From: Extensimonas vulgaris | Lineage (GTDB): Bacteria; Pseudomonadota; Gammaproteobacteria; Burkholderiales; Burkholderiaceae_C | Length of the DNA: 64,000 bases | Assembly: GCF_003337425.1 (NCBI RefSeq) | Contig: NZ_QPJU01000004.1 | Span: 1 to 64,000, forward strand | Reading direction: 5' to 3' | In this document: one piece after another, positions 35,380 through 44,470 of the stretch | Layout of the letters: every line of letters starts with the position of its first letter | Numbering within the stretch: position 1 is the stretch's first letter | The notes under the pieces: generated by a model | What the model was told of the DNA's origin: nothing | The model's database searches: none | Seen by the model: only the letters and a program-made list of their open reading frames with translations | Position numbers and translations under genes: made by a program

Positions 35380-38034
35380 ATGCCGCCCCCTGCCGTAGAT
35401 TCGTTCCTCGCGGAAGATCCCGAGCGCGCCTTCTGGCGCCTGCCGGCGCTGCTGCTGGGCGTGCTCGCGGGCAGTGCGTTGCAACTGCAGCAGGCGGCAT
35501 TGTGGGATTGGCGCGCGTATGCGGGGCTGCTGCTTTGGGCGCTGGCGTGTGGCGCGCTGGGCGCGTGGCTCGTGCGCCGCTCCTGGCGTGCGCGCTCGGC
35601 GCGCGCGCTGCGCTGGTTGCGCCGCGGCGCGTGGTGGCTTGCGCTGGTGGTGGGCGCGCTTGGGGCGTTTGCCGGCGTGGGTTTGCGCGCCGCGGCCTAC
35701 CAGGACGATGCATTGTCGCCCGCGCTCGAAGGGCGCGACCTGCGCGTCACGGGCGTGGTCGCGGCCATGCCGCAGGTCAGTGACGTGGGGCTGCGTTTGC
35801 GCTTTGCGGTCGAGTCTGCCGAACTCGCGGGCAGGGCCGTCGCGCTGCCGCCCTTGCTCGAGCTGAGCTGGTGGGGCGCGAGCCTGTTCGAGTCGCCCGA
35901 AGGCAGCCAGGGAGAAGACGCCGACCCGACGGCTGTGAGCGCGCGCGCCACGCCTTCGATCGCTGCGGGCGAGCGCTGGGCCATGACGGTGCGCCTCAAG
36001 GCCCCGCACGGCGCGCGCAACCCTTACGGCTTCGACTCCGAACTCTGGTTTTGGGAGCAGGGCGTGCAGGCCACGGGCTACGTGCGCACGGGGCGGCGCG
36101 ATGTGCCGCCGCAACGGCTCGCGCGCACCTGGCTGTACCCCATCGAGCAGGCGCGGCAGGCCGTGCGCGACGCCATTTTTGCGCGCCTGCTGCCTGCGGA
36201 CGCAGGCGCTGCGCAAGAGAGTCCGCTGGCTGCGCGCGCTGCGGGCGTGGTCGCGGCGCTCGTGACGGGCGACCAGCGCGCCATCGAGCGCGCCGACTGG
36301 GACATTTTCCGCGCCACGGGCGTGGCGCACCTCATGAGCATCTCTGGTCTGCACATCACCATGTTTGCGTGGCTCGCGGCGCGCCTCGTGCGCTGGGCCT
36401 GGGGGCGCTCGGCGCGGCTGTGCCTGGCGGTGCCGGCGCAGTCTGCAGCGCTCGTCGCGGGCGTGTTGCTCGCGGCGGCGTATGCGCTGTTCAGCGGCTG
36501 GGGCGTGCCCGCGCAGCGCACCGTGACCATGCTCGCGACGCTCGCGCTGCTGCGCCTGGCGGGCCTGCGCTGGCCCTGGCCGCAGGTGTGGCTGCTTGCG
36601 TGCGCAGCGGTGGTGCTGGTCGATCCCTGGGCTTTGCTGCAGGCGGGTTTCTGGCTCAGCTTCGTCGCCGTGGGGGTGCTGTTTGCTTCGGATGTAGGAG
36701 CTGCTGACGCAGGTGCGAAGGGCGTGAGAGGCCATTTTTATGCTTTATTGCGCGAGCAATGGGTGGTCACGCTCGCGCTCACGCCGCTGTCGCTGGTGCT
36801 GTTCGGACAGATTGCGCTCGTGGGGCTGCTCGCGAACCTGCTGGCGATTCCGTGGGTCACGCTGCTCGTGACGCCGCTCGCGCTCGCGGGCGTGTTCTGT
36901 GCGCCGCTGTGGCAGCTCGCGGCCTGGACGCTGCAGCCTTTGCTGGCGTTGCTGCAATGGTTGGCGGCCTGGCCGCAGGCCGTCTGGTTTTTGCCGCAGG
37001 CGCCGCTGTGGGCGGGCGTGGCTGCGGTGGGCGCGGGCGCTTTGCTCGCCACGCGCTGGCCTTGGGCCGTGCGTGCGCTGGCTTTGCCCTTGCTGCTGCC
37101 GGTGCTGTGCTGGCAGCCGGCGCGGCCCGCGCCGGGGCAGTTCGAATTGCTCGCGGCCGACGTAGGGCAGGGCAGCGCAGTGCTGGTGCGCACGGCCACG
37201 CACAACCTGCTCTACGACGCCGGGCCGCGCTACGGCCGCGCGGGCGTGGCGAGCGACGCGGGCCAGCGCGTGCTCGTGCCGCTGCTGCGCGCGCTCGGCG
37301 AGCGCCTGGACATGCTCATGCTGAGCCACCGCGATGCCGACCACATCGGCGGCGCGGCTGCCGTGCTCGCCCAGCAACCCAAAGCAGCGCTCACGGGCTC
37401 CATCCTGAATGAGAGCGCCTTGCTTGCCCTGCGCCCCGCTAGGCCCTGCCTTGCCGGGCAGCGCTGGCTGTGGGACGGCGTGGCTTTCGAGGTGCTGCAC
37501 CCGCAGGCGCAGGAGGTGGCGGCTGCGGAGCGCGCCAAACACAGCAACGCCACCAGTTGCGTACTGCGCATCAGTGCCGCCGCAGGAGGTGACGGCGCAC
37601 CTGGCGCAAGTGGCGCATCTGCTGCGGCCTTGCTGGTGGGCGACATAGAGTTTGCGCAAGAGCAGGCGTTGCTCGCGCGCGGCGCGCCGCTGGCCGCCGA
37701 CTGGCTGCTGGCCGCGCACCACGGCAGCAAAAGTTCCTCGGGCGCGGCGTTTCTCGACGCCGTGCAGCCGCGCACCGTGATGGTGCAGGCCGGCTATCGC
37801 AACCGCTACGGCCATCCCGCGCCTGAAGTGCTCGCGCGCTACGCCGAACGTCACATCCGCGTGGTCGAATCGACACGCTGCGGCGCTGCCACCTGGGCTT
37901 CGGCTGCGCCTGACGAGGTGCAATGCGAGCGCACACAGCGGCAGCATTACTGGGCGCATGTGCCGCCGCCGAGTAGGACGCACGATGGCGCGATCGATGG
38001 CACTGGTGGGTCTGCAGCCGTCATGGCGCGCTAA
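35380..38034 (+). CDS. comEC: DNA internalization-related competence protein ComEC/Rec2
   Basis: The inner-membrane channel for single-stranded DNA uptake during natural transformation, 884 residues. An N-terminal soluble/OB region and several membrane segments come first. The Competence domain follows (ATGVAHLMSISGLHITMFAW), then a cluster of hydrophobic helices and a C-terminal metallo-beta-lactamase-like domain (MLSHRDADHIGGAAAV, DWLLAAHHGSKSSSG). ATG 35380 is the start by family match. A reverse-oriented dispersed repeat supplies residues about 437-457. Its presence suggests the strain can or could take up DNA; other com or pil genes are outside the window. Confidence 0.94.
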   Translation: MPPPAVDSFLAEDPERAFWRLPALLLGVLAGSALQLQQAALWDWRAYAGLLLWALACGALGAWLVRRSWRARSARALRWLRRGAWWLALVVGALGAFAGVGLRAAAYQDDALSPALEGRDLRVTGVVAAMPQVSDVGLRLRFAVESAELAGRAVALPPLLELSWWGASLFESPEGSQGEDADPTAVSARATPSIAAGERWAMTVRLKAPHGARNPYGFDSELWFWEQGVQATGYVRTGRRDVPPQRLARTWLYPIEQARQAVRDAIFARLLPADAGAAQESPLAARAAGVVAALVTGDQRAIERADWDIFRATGVAHLMSISGLHITMFAWLAARLVRWAWGRSARLCLAVPAQSAALVAGVLLAAAYALFSGWGVPAQRTVTMLATLALLRLAGLRWPWPQVWLLACAAVVLVDPWALLQAGFWLSFVAVGVLFASDVGAADAGAKGVRGHFYALLREQWVVTLALTPLSLVLFGQIALVGLLANLLAIPWVTLLVTPLALAGVFCAPLWQLAAWTLQPLLALLQWLAAWPQAVWFLPQAPLWAGVAAVGAGALLATRWPWAVRALALPLLLPVLCWQPARPAPGQFELLAADVGQGSAVLVRTATHNLLYDAGPRYGRAGVASDAGQRVLVPLLRALGERLDMLMLSHRDADHIGGAAAVLAQQPKAALTGSILNESALLALRPARPCLAGQRWLWDGVAFEVLHPQAQEVAAAERAKHSNATSCVLRISAAAGGDGAPGASGASAAALLVGDIEFAQEQALLARGAPLAADWLLAAHHGSKSSSGAAFLDAVQPRTVMVQAGYRNRYGHPAPEVLARYAERHIRVVESTRCGAATWASAAPDEVQCERTQRQHYWAHVPPPSRTHDGAIDGTGGSAAVMAR
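36691..36750 (-). repeat. Dispersed Comamonadaceae-type repeat, copy 6 (inside comEC)
   Basis: In reverse orientation: on the minus strand it reads AAAAATGGCCTCTCACGCCC through GCGTCAGCAGCTCC. It is translated in frame in a loop of the membrane region. Confidence 0.5.
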
Positions 38035-38066
38035 TTGCTTTGGCAGGGATGCAGGAGGCTTTTTGC

Positions 38067-39533
38067 ATGCAAGCATTCGACGAGATGTACGCATCCCTGC
38101 CCTACGAGGGCAGCGAGGTGCGCGCCCATTACCGGCGCTATGCGCACTGGCTGGTGCGCCAGCCCGTGGAGCGCATGCAGGCGCGCCGTGCCGAGGCCGA
38201 GGTGATCTTCCGCCGCGTGGGCATCACCTTTGCGGTCTATGGTGCCAAGGACGAAGACGGCGCGGGCAACGAGCGCCTGATCCCTTTCGACCTGATCCCG
38301 CGCATCATCCCCGCGCAGGAGTGGGCGCACCTGCAGCGCGGCCTGGTGCAGCGCGTGACGGCGCTCAACCGCTTCATCCACGACGTCTATCACGCGCAGG
38401 ACATCCTGCGTGCCGGCGTGGTGCCCGCCGACTTGGTGCTGCACAACGTGCAGTTCCGGCGCGAGATGATCGGCGTGCAGGTGCCGCGCGACGTGTACGC
38501 GCACATCGCCGGCATAGACATCGTGCGCGCGGCCAATGCGCAGGGCGAGGGCGAGTATTACGTGCTCGAAGACAACCTGCGCGTGCCCTCGGGCGTGTCC
38601 TACATGCTCGAAAACCGCAAGATGATGATGCGGCTGTTTCCGGGGCTGTTCAACGCGCACGCGGTCGCACCGGTGGCGCACTACCCCGATTTGCTGCTCG
38701 AGACCCTGCGCGCGTGCGCCCCCACGACCTCGGCCGAGCCCACCGTCGTGGTGCTGACGCCGGGCATGCACAACAGCGCCTACTTCGAGCACGCCTTCCT
38801 GGCGCAGCAGATGGGGGTCGAGCTGGTCGAGGGACAAGACCTGGTGGTCAAGGACAGTTTCGTTTACATGCGCACCACGCGCGGCCTGCAGCGCGTGCAC
38901 GTGATCTACCGGCGCGTCGATGACGATTTTCTCGACCCGCGCGTGTTCCGCAGCGACTCCATTCTCGGTTGCGCGGGCCTCATGGAAGCCTACCAGGCCG
39001 GCCACGTGAGCATCTGCAATGCCGTGGGCACGGGCGTGGCCGACGACAAATCGGTCTACCCTTACGTGCCCGAGATGGTGCGCTTTTACCTCGGGGAAGA
39101 GCCCATTTTGAACAACGTGCCAACCTGGATCTGCCGCAACCCCGAAGACCTGCGCTATGTGCTCGCGCACCTGCCCGAGCTCGTGGTGAAAGAGGTGCAC
39201 GGCGCGGGCGGCTACGGCATGCTGATCGGCCCTGCCGCCACCAAGGCCGAGATCGAGGACTTCCGCCGCGCGCTCGAAGCCGACCCGGCGCGCTACATCG
39301 CCCAGCCCACGCTGAGCCTCTCGAGTTGCCCGACCTTCGTCGCCAGCGGCATCGCCCCGCGCCACATCGACCTGCGCCCCTTCGTGCTCAGCGGTCGCGA
39401 GGTACAGATGGTGGCCGGCGGCCTCACGCGCGTCGCGCTCAAGGAGGGCTCGCTGGTCGTCAATTCGTCACAGGGAGGCGGCACCAAGGACACCTGGGTG
39501 CTCGGAGAAGAAGAGGAGGGCACCCCATGCTGA
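38067..39533 (+). CDS. Circularly permuted ATP-grasp protein (DUF404/DUF407)
   Basis: A 488-residue ATP-grasp enzyme with the permuted fold, expected to ligate a carboxylate to an amine. Blocks such as RNPEDLRYVLAHLPELVVKE with GAGGYGMLIGP (ATP binding) and EDNLRVPSGVSYMLENR are characteristic. These genes almost always pair with an alpha-E gene, and often a transglutaminase-like protease, in an uncharacterised peptide-modifying or peptide-forming system. ATG 38067 follows GGAGG at a good distance and matches the family; a TTG at 38040 is upstream. The stop overlaps the ATG of a partial copy of alpha-E by 7 bp (ATGCTGA), so coupling was probably the ancestral arrangement. Confidence 0.9.
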   Translation: MQAFDEMYASLPYEGSEVRAHYRRYAHWLVRQPVERMQARRAEAEVIFRRVGITFAVYGAKDEDGAGNERLIPFDLIPRIIPAQEWAHLQRGLVQRVTALNRFIHDVYHAQDILRAGVVPADLVLHNVQFRREMIGVQVPRDVYAHIAGIDIVRAANAQGEGEYYVLEDNLRVPSGVSYMLENRKMMMRLFPGLFNAHAVAPVAHYPDLLLETLRACAPTTSAEPTVVVLTPGMHNSAYFEHAFLAQQMGVELVEGQDLVVKDSFVYMRTTRGLQRVHVIYRRVDDDFLDPRVFRSDSILGCAGLMEAYQAGHVSICNAVGTGVADDKSVYPYVPEMVRFYLGEEPILNNVPTWICRNPEDLRYVLAHLPELVVKEVHGAGGYGMLIGPAATKAEIEDFRRALEADPARYIAQPTLSLSSCPTFVASGIAPRHIDLRPFVLSGREVQMVAGGLTRVALKEGSLVVNSSQGGGTKDTWVLGEEEEGTPC

Positions 39534-39682
39534 GCCGCACTGCCGATCACCTTTTCTGGATGTCCCGCTATACGGAGCGGGCAGACAAGACCGCCGCTGG
39601 CGGGCTTGCACCAGAATACCGCGGGCGCGCGCAGCGCGTGCGGGGTTCTCTGCCCGCCGTCGCACCGGAGGCCCTATGTTGA
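39527..39682 (+). pseudogene. Partial duplicate of the alpha-E gene 5' end
   Basis: The first 22 codons (MLSRTADHLFWMSRYTERAD onward) repeat the start of the intact alpha-E gene 149 bp downstream, with six or so base changes in 67 bp. The frame then drifts into unrelated sequence and stops after 51 codons. It overlaps the ATP-grasp stop by 7 bp, the position where alpha-E normally starts. Most likely a fossil of a tandem duplication, and possibly still translated as a 51-residue peptide that could help couple alpha-E translation. Confidence 0.8.
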
Positions 39683-40635
39683 GCCGCACTGCCGATCACC
39701 TCTTCTGGATGTCCCGTTACACGGAGCGGGCAGAGAACACCGCCCGAATGTTGAGCGTGAGCTACGAGACCTCCCTGCTGCCACAATCTGCTGCCGAGGC
39801 GCAGGCGGGCTGGCAGGGGTTGCTGTCGATCAGCGAGCTGATGCCGGCGTACACGCAGAAACACGGTGAAGTCACGCCCGCCCGGGTGCTGGAATTCATG
39901 GTGTGCGACGGCGACAACCCTTCGTCGATCTTCTCGTGCCTGCGCGCCGCGCGCGAAAACGCACGCGCGGTGCGTGGCGCGCTCACCACCGAAATCTGGG
40001 AGACGCAAAACCAGACCTGGCTGGAGCTGCGGCGCCACCTCGAAGACGGCGAACTCGAGCGCGACCCTGGGCAGTTTTTCGAATGGGTCAAGTACCGCTC
40101 GCACCTCTCGCGCGGCGTCACGCTGGGCACCATGCTGCAGGACGAGGCGTTTCACTTTTTGCGCCTGGGCACCTTTCTGGAGCGCAGCGACAACACGGCG
40201 CGCCTGCTCGACGTGAAGTTCCACGCCGCGTCCAAGGACTTTTTCGGGCGCGCGAGCGAGCGCAACCTCGAGAGCGACTTCTACCACTGGAGCGCCGTGC
40301 TGCGCAGCGTCTCGGCCTTCGAGGTGTACCGCAAGGTGTACCGCGACGTGATCACACCAGACCGCGTGGCCGACCTGCTCGTCCTGCGCCGCGACATGCC
40401 GCGTTCGCTGCACGCGAGCATGCGCGAAGTGGTGGACAACCTGGCCGCAGTCGCCAACGCGCAGTCGGCCGAAACCCAGCGCCGCGCCGGGCGCCTGCTG
40501 TCCGACCTGCGCTACGGGCGCATCGACGAAATCCTGGCCACGGGCTTGCACGCCTTTCTGACGCAGTTTCTCGACCGCGTGAACGAGCTCGGCACGCGCA
40601 TCAGCCAGGACTTTCTGGTGCTCGAAACCGATTGA
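39676..40635 (+). CDS. Alpha-E domain protein (DUF403)
   Basis: A 319-residue all-helical protein of the alpha-E family, partner of the permuted ATP-grasp gene upstream. It begins MLSRTADHLFWMSRYTERAE and contains DNPSSIFSCLRAARENARAV and FLRLGTFLERSDNTARLLDV, typical blocks. The biochemical role is not established; the pair is thought to be part of a peptide-ligase system. The usual transglutaminase-like third gene does not follow here. Its start is displaced 149 bp from the ATP-grasp gene by the duplicated fragment, whose stop codon overlaps this ATG region by 7 bp. Confidence 0.9.
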   Translation: MLSRTADHLFWMSRYTERAENTARMLSVSYETSLLPQSAAEAQAGWQGLLSISELMPAYTQKHGEVTPARVLEFMVCDGDNPSSIFSCLRAARENARAVRGALTTEIWETQNQTWLELRRHLEDGELERDPGQFFEWVKYRSHLSRGVTLGTMLQDEAFHFLRLGTFLERSDNTARLLDVKFHAASKDFFGRASERNLESDFYHWSAVLRSVSAFEVYRKVYRDVITPDRVADLLVLRRDMPRSLHASMREVVDNLAAVANAQSAETQRRAGRLLSDLRYGRIDEILATGLHAFLTQFLDRVNELGTRISQDFLVLETD

Positions 40636-40755
40636 TTGTGGCCGCACCATCCTTATATGGCAGCCGTGCCGCTGCTGCCGCGGCTGTCAATGCGTGGTGT
40701 CACATGCGTGGTGGCCGTATCGCGTAGCATGCGCACGTTTGGCCGCAGGCTCGGC

Positions 40756-40821
40756 ATAGGAAAGCCCAATCGATTGCATGCAAGCAATCAATTGGCCCAC
40801 CAGCGGGTTTGCGCCTAGACT
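40756..40821 (+). promoter_or_regulatory. Candidate OxyR-type operator and promoter for ahpC
   Basis: Four tetranucleotides at exact 7 bp spacing, ATAG-N7-CAAT-N7-ATGC-N7-CAAT (40756-40792), approximate the OxyR pattern ATAG-N7-CTAT-N7-ATAG-N7-CTAT. Directly downstream a poor -35 (TGGCCC, 40793-40798) and a -10-like TAGACT (40816-40821) are 17 bp apart, as in activator-dependent promoters. The role is inferred from position before ahpC. Confidence 0.5.
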
Positions 40822-40859
40822 TGCATCCGTGTTCAGCAACTCAACCCAAGGAAACTGAA

Positions 40860-41423
40860 ATGTCCGTACTCAACACGCAAATCAAGCCTTTCAAAGCCAT
40901 GGCCTACAAGGGTGGCAAGTTCATCGAAATCACCGATGCCGACGTCAAGGGCAAGTGGGCAGTGTTCTTCTTCTACCCGGCGGACTTCACCTTCGTGTGC
41001 CCGACCGAGCTGGGTGACATGGCTGACCACTATGCCGAGTTCCAGAAGATGGGCGTCGAGATTTACTCCGTTTCCACCGACACGCACTTCGTGCACAAGG
41101 CCTGGCACGACAGCTCCGAGACCATCCGCAAGATCCAGTTCCCCATGCTCGGCGACCCGACCTGGGAAATCAGCACCAACTTCGACGTGCTGCGCCCCGG
41201 CCAAGGCCTTGCTGACCGTGGCACCTTCATCGTCGATCCGCAAGGCATCATCCAAGCCATGGAAATCACTGCCGAAGGCATTGGCCGCAACGCCGAAGAG
41301 CTGCTGCGCAAGGTCAAGGCTGCCCAGTATGTTGCCTCCCACCCCGGCGAAGTCTGCCCTGCCAAGTGGACTGAAGGCGCCGCCACGCTCAAGCCTTCGC
41401 TCGACCTCGTGGGCAAAATCTGA
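40860..41423 (+). CDS. ahpC: Alkyl hydroperoxide reductase subunit C (peroxiredoxin)
   Basis: A typical 2-Cys peroxiredoxin of 187 residues that reduces H2O2 and organic hydroperoxides in the cytoplasm. Peroxidatic Cys47 lies in [10 protein letters not shown] and resolving Cys166 in [30 protein letters not shown] is the E. coli AhpC type. The ribosome site AAGGA precedes the ATG. ahpF follows beyond an intrinsic terminator. Probably controlled by OxyR through the site at 40756. Confidence 0.97.
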   Translation: MSVLNTQIKPFKAMAYKGGKFIEITDADVKGKWAVFFFYPADFTFVCPTELGDMADHYAEFQKMGVEIYSVSTDTHFVHKAWHDSSETIRKIQFPMLGDPTWEISTNFDVLRPGQGLADRGTFIVDPQGIIQAMEITAEGIGRNAEELLRKVKAAQYVASHPGEVCPAKWTEGAATLKPSLDLVGKI

Positions 41424-41486
41424 GCCAGCGTTCCGTCCGTCAGTGAGCGCGCCGGCCACGTGCGCGCCCTGATCGGCCCGACGCCC

Positions 41487-41525
41487 ACCGGGCTCCTGGC
41501 AGCTTGCCGGGCGCCCGGTTTTTTT
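41487..41525 (+). terminator. Intrinsic terminator between ahpC and ahpF
   Basis: The stem ACCGGGC (41487-41493) / GCCCGGT (41513-41519) with an inner pairing loop is followed by seven Ts (41519-41525). It lies 64 bp after the ahpC stop and 35 bp before the ahpF start, so it likely lets only part of the transcription reach ahpF. Confidence 0.8.
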
Positions 41526-41559
41526 GACCCCCAAGTTTGGATATTTCAGGAGTCCTCTC

Positions 41560-43116
41560 ATGCTCGACGACAACCTCAAGGCGCAACTCAAGGCTTATCT
41601 GGAGCGCATCACGCGCCCTGTGGAGCTCGTGGCCACGCTCGACGAGCGGCCCGCGTCGCAAGAGCTGCGCGAGCTGCTGCAAGACATCCGCGCGCTGTCC
41701 GACAAGATCACCGTGGTCGAGAAAAACGACCTGCCGGTGCGCAAACCCTCGTTCCTCATCACCCAGCCCGGCGCAGCCACGGGCCCGCGCTTTGCCGGCG
41801 TGCCGCTGGGGCATGAATTCACCTCGCTCGTGCTGGCGCTGCTGCACACGGGCGGCTACCCGCCTAAGGCCGACGCAGACTTGCTCGAGCAGATCCGCCA
41901 TCTCGAGGGCGACTACGAGTTCGAGACCTACTACTCCGTCACCTGCCACAACTGCCCCGACGTGGTGCAGGCGCTCAACCTCATGAGCGTGCTCAACCCG
42001 CGCATCCGCCACACGGCCATCGACGGCGCGCTGTTCCAAGACGAAATCGAGGCGCGCGAGATCATGGGCGTGCCCACGGTGTTTTTGAACGGCAAGCTGT
42101 TCGGCCAGGGGCGCATGGAGCTGGCCGAAATCGTCGCCAAGCTCGACCAGGGCGCGGCCGCGCGCGAAGCCGCCAAGCTCAACGCCAAAGAGCCCTTCGA
42201 CGTGCTCATCGTCGGCGGCGGGCCCGCGGGTGCTGCGGCTGCGGTGTACGCCGCGCGCAAGGGCATACGCACGGGCGTCGCGGCCGAGCGCTTCGGCGGC
42301 CAGGTGCTCGATACGTTGGACATCGAAAACTACATCTCCATCCCCAAGACCGAAGGCCCGCAGTTTGCCGCCGCGCTCGAGCGCCACGTGCGCGAGTACG
42401 AGGTGGACATCATGAACCTGCAGCGCGCCCAGGCGCTGGTGCCCGCGAGCACGCCGGGCGGCCTGATCGAAGTGCGCATGGAAAACGGCGCGAGCCTGCG
42501 CGCCAAGGCCGTGATCCTGGCTACGGGCGCGCGCTGGCGCAACATGAACGTGCCGGGCGAGGAACAGTACCGCACCAAGGGCGTCACGTATTGCCCGCAC
42601 TGCGACGGCCCTCTGTTCAAGGGCAAGCGCGTGGCCGTGATCGGCGGCGGCAACTCGGGCGTGGAGGCCGCGATCGATCTTGCGGGCGTGGTCGCGCATG
42701 TCACGCTGCTCGAATTCGCGCCCGAGCTCAAGGCCGACGCGGTGCTGCAGCGCAAGCTGCGCAGCCTGCCCAACGTCGAAATCATCGTGAACGCGCAAAC
42801 CACCGAAGTCACGGGCGACGGCCACAAGGTCACAGGGCTGCAATACCAAGACCGGGTCAGCGGCGCGCAAAAATCGCTCGCGCTCGAAGGCATCTTCGTG
42901 CAAATCGGCCTGCTGCCCAACACCGACTGGCTCAAGGGCACGCTCGAGCTGTCGCGGTTTGGCGAAATCGTGGTCGATGCGAAAAACCACACCAGCCTGC
43001 CCGGCGTGTTCGCCGCGGGCGACTGCACCACCGTGCCCTACAAGCAGATCATCATCGCCGCAGGCGAGGGCGCCAAGGCCGCGCTGAGCGCGTTTGACCA
43101 CCTGATCCGCAGCTAG
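41560..43116 (+). CDS. ahpF: Alkyl hydroperoxide reductase subunit F
   Basis: The flavoprotein that reduces AhpC with NADH, 518 residues. The N-terminal double-thioredoxin domain has its CxxC at Cys129/Cys132 (TCHNCPDV). The FAD motif [19 protein letters not shown] starts near 213. The second redox CxxC is in [10 protein letters not shown], the NAD motif is [17 protein letters not shown], and the C-terminal FAD site is [16 protein letters not shown]. The start follows CAGGAG. Downstream of ahpC, with the terminator between them. Confidence 0.97.
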   Translation: MLDDNLKAQLKAYLERITRPVELVATLDERPASQELRELLQDIRALSDKITVVEKNDLPVRKPSFLITQPGAATGPRFAGVPLGHEFTSLVLALLHTGGYPPKADADLLEQIRHLEGDYEFETYYSVTCHNCPDVVQALNLMSVLNPRIRHTAIDGALFQDEIEAREIMGVPTVFLNGKLFGQGRMELAEIVAKLDQGAAAREAAKLNAKEPFDVLIVGGGPAGAAAAVYAARKGIRTGVAAERFGGQVLDTLDIENYISIPKTEGPQFAAALERHVREYEVDIMNLQRAQALVPASTPGGLIEVRMENGASLRAKAVILATGARWRNMNVPGEEQYRTKGVTYCPHCDGPLFKGKRVAVIGGGNSGVEAAIDLAGVVAHVTLLEFAPELKADAVLQRKLRSLPNVEIIVNAQTTEVTGDGHKVTGLQYQDRVSGAQKSLALEGIFVQIGLLPNTDWLKGTLELSRFGEIVVDAKNHTSLPGVFAAGDCTTVPYKQIIIAAGEGAKAALSAFDHLIRS

Positions 43117-43119
43117 CCG

Positions 43120-43189
43120 ATTTTTGAGCAAAAACCGCCTCTGGCCCAGATAGGTCCTGCGCTTGCAGCTATCGAAATAGGATTTTTTC
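43120..43189 (+). repeat. Dispersed Comamonadaceae-type repeat, copy 7
   Basis: TTTTTGAGCAAAAACCGCCT, then GCGCTTGCAGCTATCGAAAT, lies between ahpF and the convergent glycosyltransferase. It supplies the last codons (AEKILFR) and the stop of the latter. Confidence 0.6.
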
Positions 43190-44341
43190 AGCTGCGGCGC
43201 TGGCGCCATCCTGCGCTGGCCCTTGCGCCTGCGCCAGGATGCCGGCGAGGATGTCGGGGATTTCGAACACCGCACGGTTTTCCAGTGGACGCACGCGCGC
43301 ACGGTAGGTGTCGAGCTGCTGCACCATCTCGGCCACGGCGCGGCGGATCGAGCGGAAGCTGCGCAGCACGATGCCGATCTGCTGCTCTTGCACCCAGACG
43401 GTGTTGTAACGCTCCTGCGGCATGGTCCAGGCGTTGCGCTCCACGATCACGGGCAGGTTTTTCTGCACCGCTTCGCTGAGGCTGCCCGGCCCCGGTTTGC
43501 CGATGAAAAAATCGGCCAGTTCCATGTAGTACGGGATTTCGCGCGTAAAACCCAGCACCAGCCGCGGAGCAGCCGCGGGCAAGGCGCGCAGCTTGTTGGC
43601 CAGCGCCTCGTTGTGCCCGCACACCAGAATCAGCTGCGTGTCCTTGAGCCGCTCGGCGATGCCCAGCATGGCCGCCGAGCCGCTGCCGCCGAAAAGCACC
43701 AGGCCCGTGGGCAGGCCGGGGTCCAACCCGTGCTTGCGACGTTCGCTGACACGATCTATCTCCAACGGACGGTAAAAATCCGGCCGCAGGATCATTCCTG
43801 AAGTCGCATGCACTTGCTCTGGGCCGTAGCCCATGGCGTACGCTTGTGCGACGGCTTTCGGTGTGCCGCAGATGAAGTGCTGCGCCTGGCCGCGCTCGAT
43901 CCAGAAATGCGGTGGGTAGTCGGCCAGATCGGTGAGGATGGTGACGTAGGGTACGCCGGGCAGCGCCGAGGTCAGGCTGGCGTAGAGCGCGCGGTTGAAG
44001 TTGGGCACCACCGAGACGACCATGTCGGGCTCGGTGCGCAGCCAGTGCTGCTGCAGACGGCGCACGAGCCGCGGATGCGCGAGGCGGATGACGGCCTGCA
44101 GCAGCTTGAGCTCCTGGCGAAAGCTCAGCGTCCAGCCGCGCTCCAGGCGCCGGTTGTAGAGGTCTTCGGGGCGCATGCCCGTAAGCTTGCGAAAGTACCC
44201 CTGCGGGTCGAGCACCTCGAACAGGTTCACGAGCCGCACCTGCCAGGGCCTGCCTTGCTCGTGGATCACGGCTTCGAGCGCATTGGCCGAGGCGCGATGC
44301 CCGCCGCCCGCGTCGAAAAACACCAAGTCTATGCATGTCAT
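43169..44341 (-). CDS. MGDG synthase-like glycosyltransferase (GT28 family)
   Basis: A 390-residue GT-B glycosyltransferase resembling monogalactosyldiacylglycerol synthases and processive diacylglycerol glucosyltransferases. The N-terminal domain begins with the FDAGGGHRASANALE signature, and the C-terminal nucleotide-sugar domain has VLFGGSGSAAMLGIAERL and GKPGPGSLSEAVQKNLPVIV. It probably transfers a sugar from a UDP-sugar to a lipid at the inner membrane, making glycolipids, which some bacteria use to replace phospholipids under phosphate limitation. The acceptor is unproven. The C-terminal 7 residues come from a dispersed repeat. Confidence 0.85.
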   Translation of the reverse strand: MTCIDLVFFDAGGGHRASANALEAVIHEQGRPWQVRLVNLFEVLDPQGYFRKLTGMRPEDLYNRRLERGWTLSFRQELKLLQAVIRLAHPRLVRRLQQHWLRTEPDMVVSVVPNFNRALYASLTSALPGVPYVTILTDLADYPPHFWIERGQAQHFICGTPKAVAQAYAMGYGPEQVHATSGMILRPDFYRPLEIDRVSERRKHGLDPGLPTGLVLFGGSGSAAMLGIAERLKDTQLILVCGHNEALANKLRALPAAAPRLVLGFTREIPYYMELADFFIGKPGPGSLSEAVQKNLPVIVERNAWTMPQERYNTVWVQEQQIGIVLRSFRSIRRAVAEMVQQLDTYRARVRPLENRAVFEIPDILAGILAQAQGPAQDGASAAAEKILFR

Positions 44342-44470
44342 GCGCGGCCATCATGGGCGGCATTCGTGACTTGCGCGTGACGTGGCGTTGATCGGGAGCA
44401 TCGTCTGGTCAGCCAAAGAGCGTCTCCGGCTTTTGATGAATTGTCCGCTGGCTGTCTCAAGCCGTTGCAC

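Noticed and set aside
39527-39682. The 51-codon frame as a genuine small protein gene
   Set aside because: The first 22 codons duplicate alpha-E and the rest is unrelated sequence; a duplication remnant is simpler, though translation is possible.
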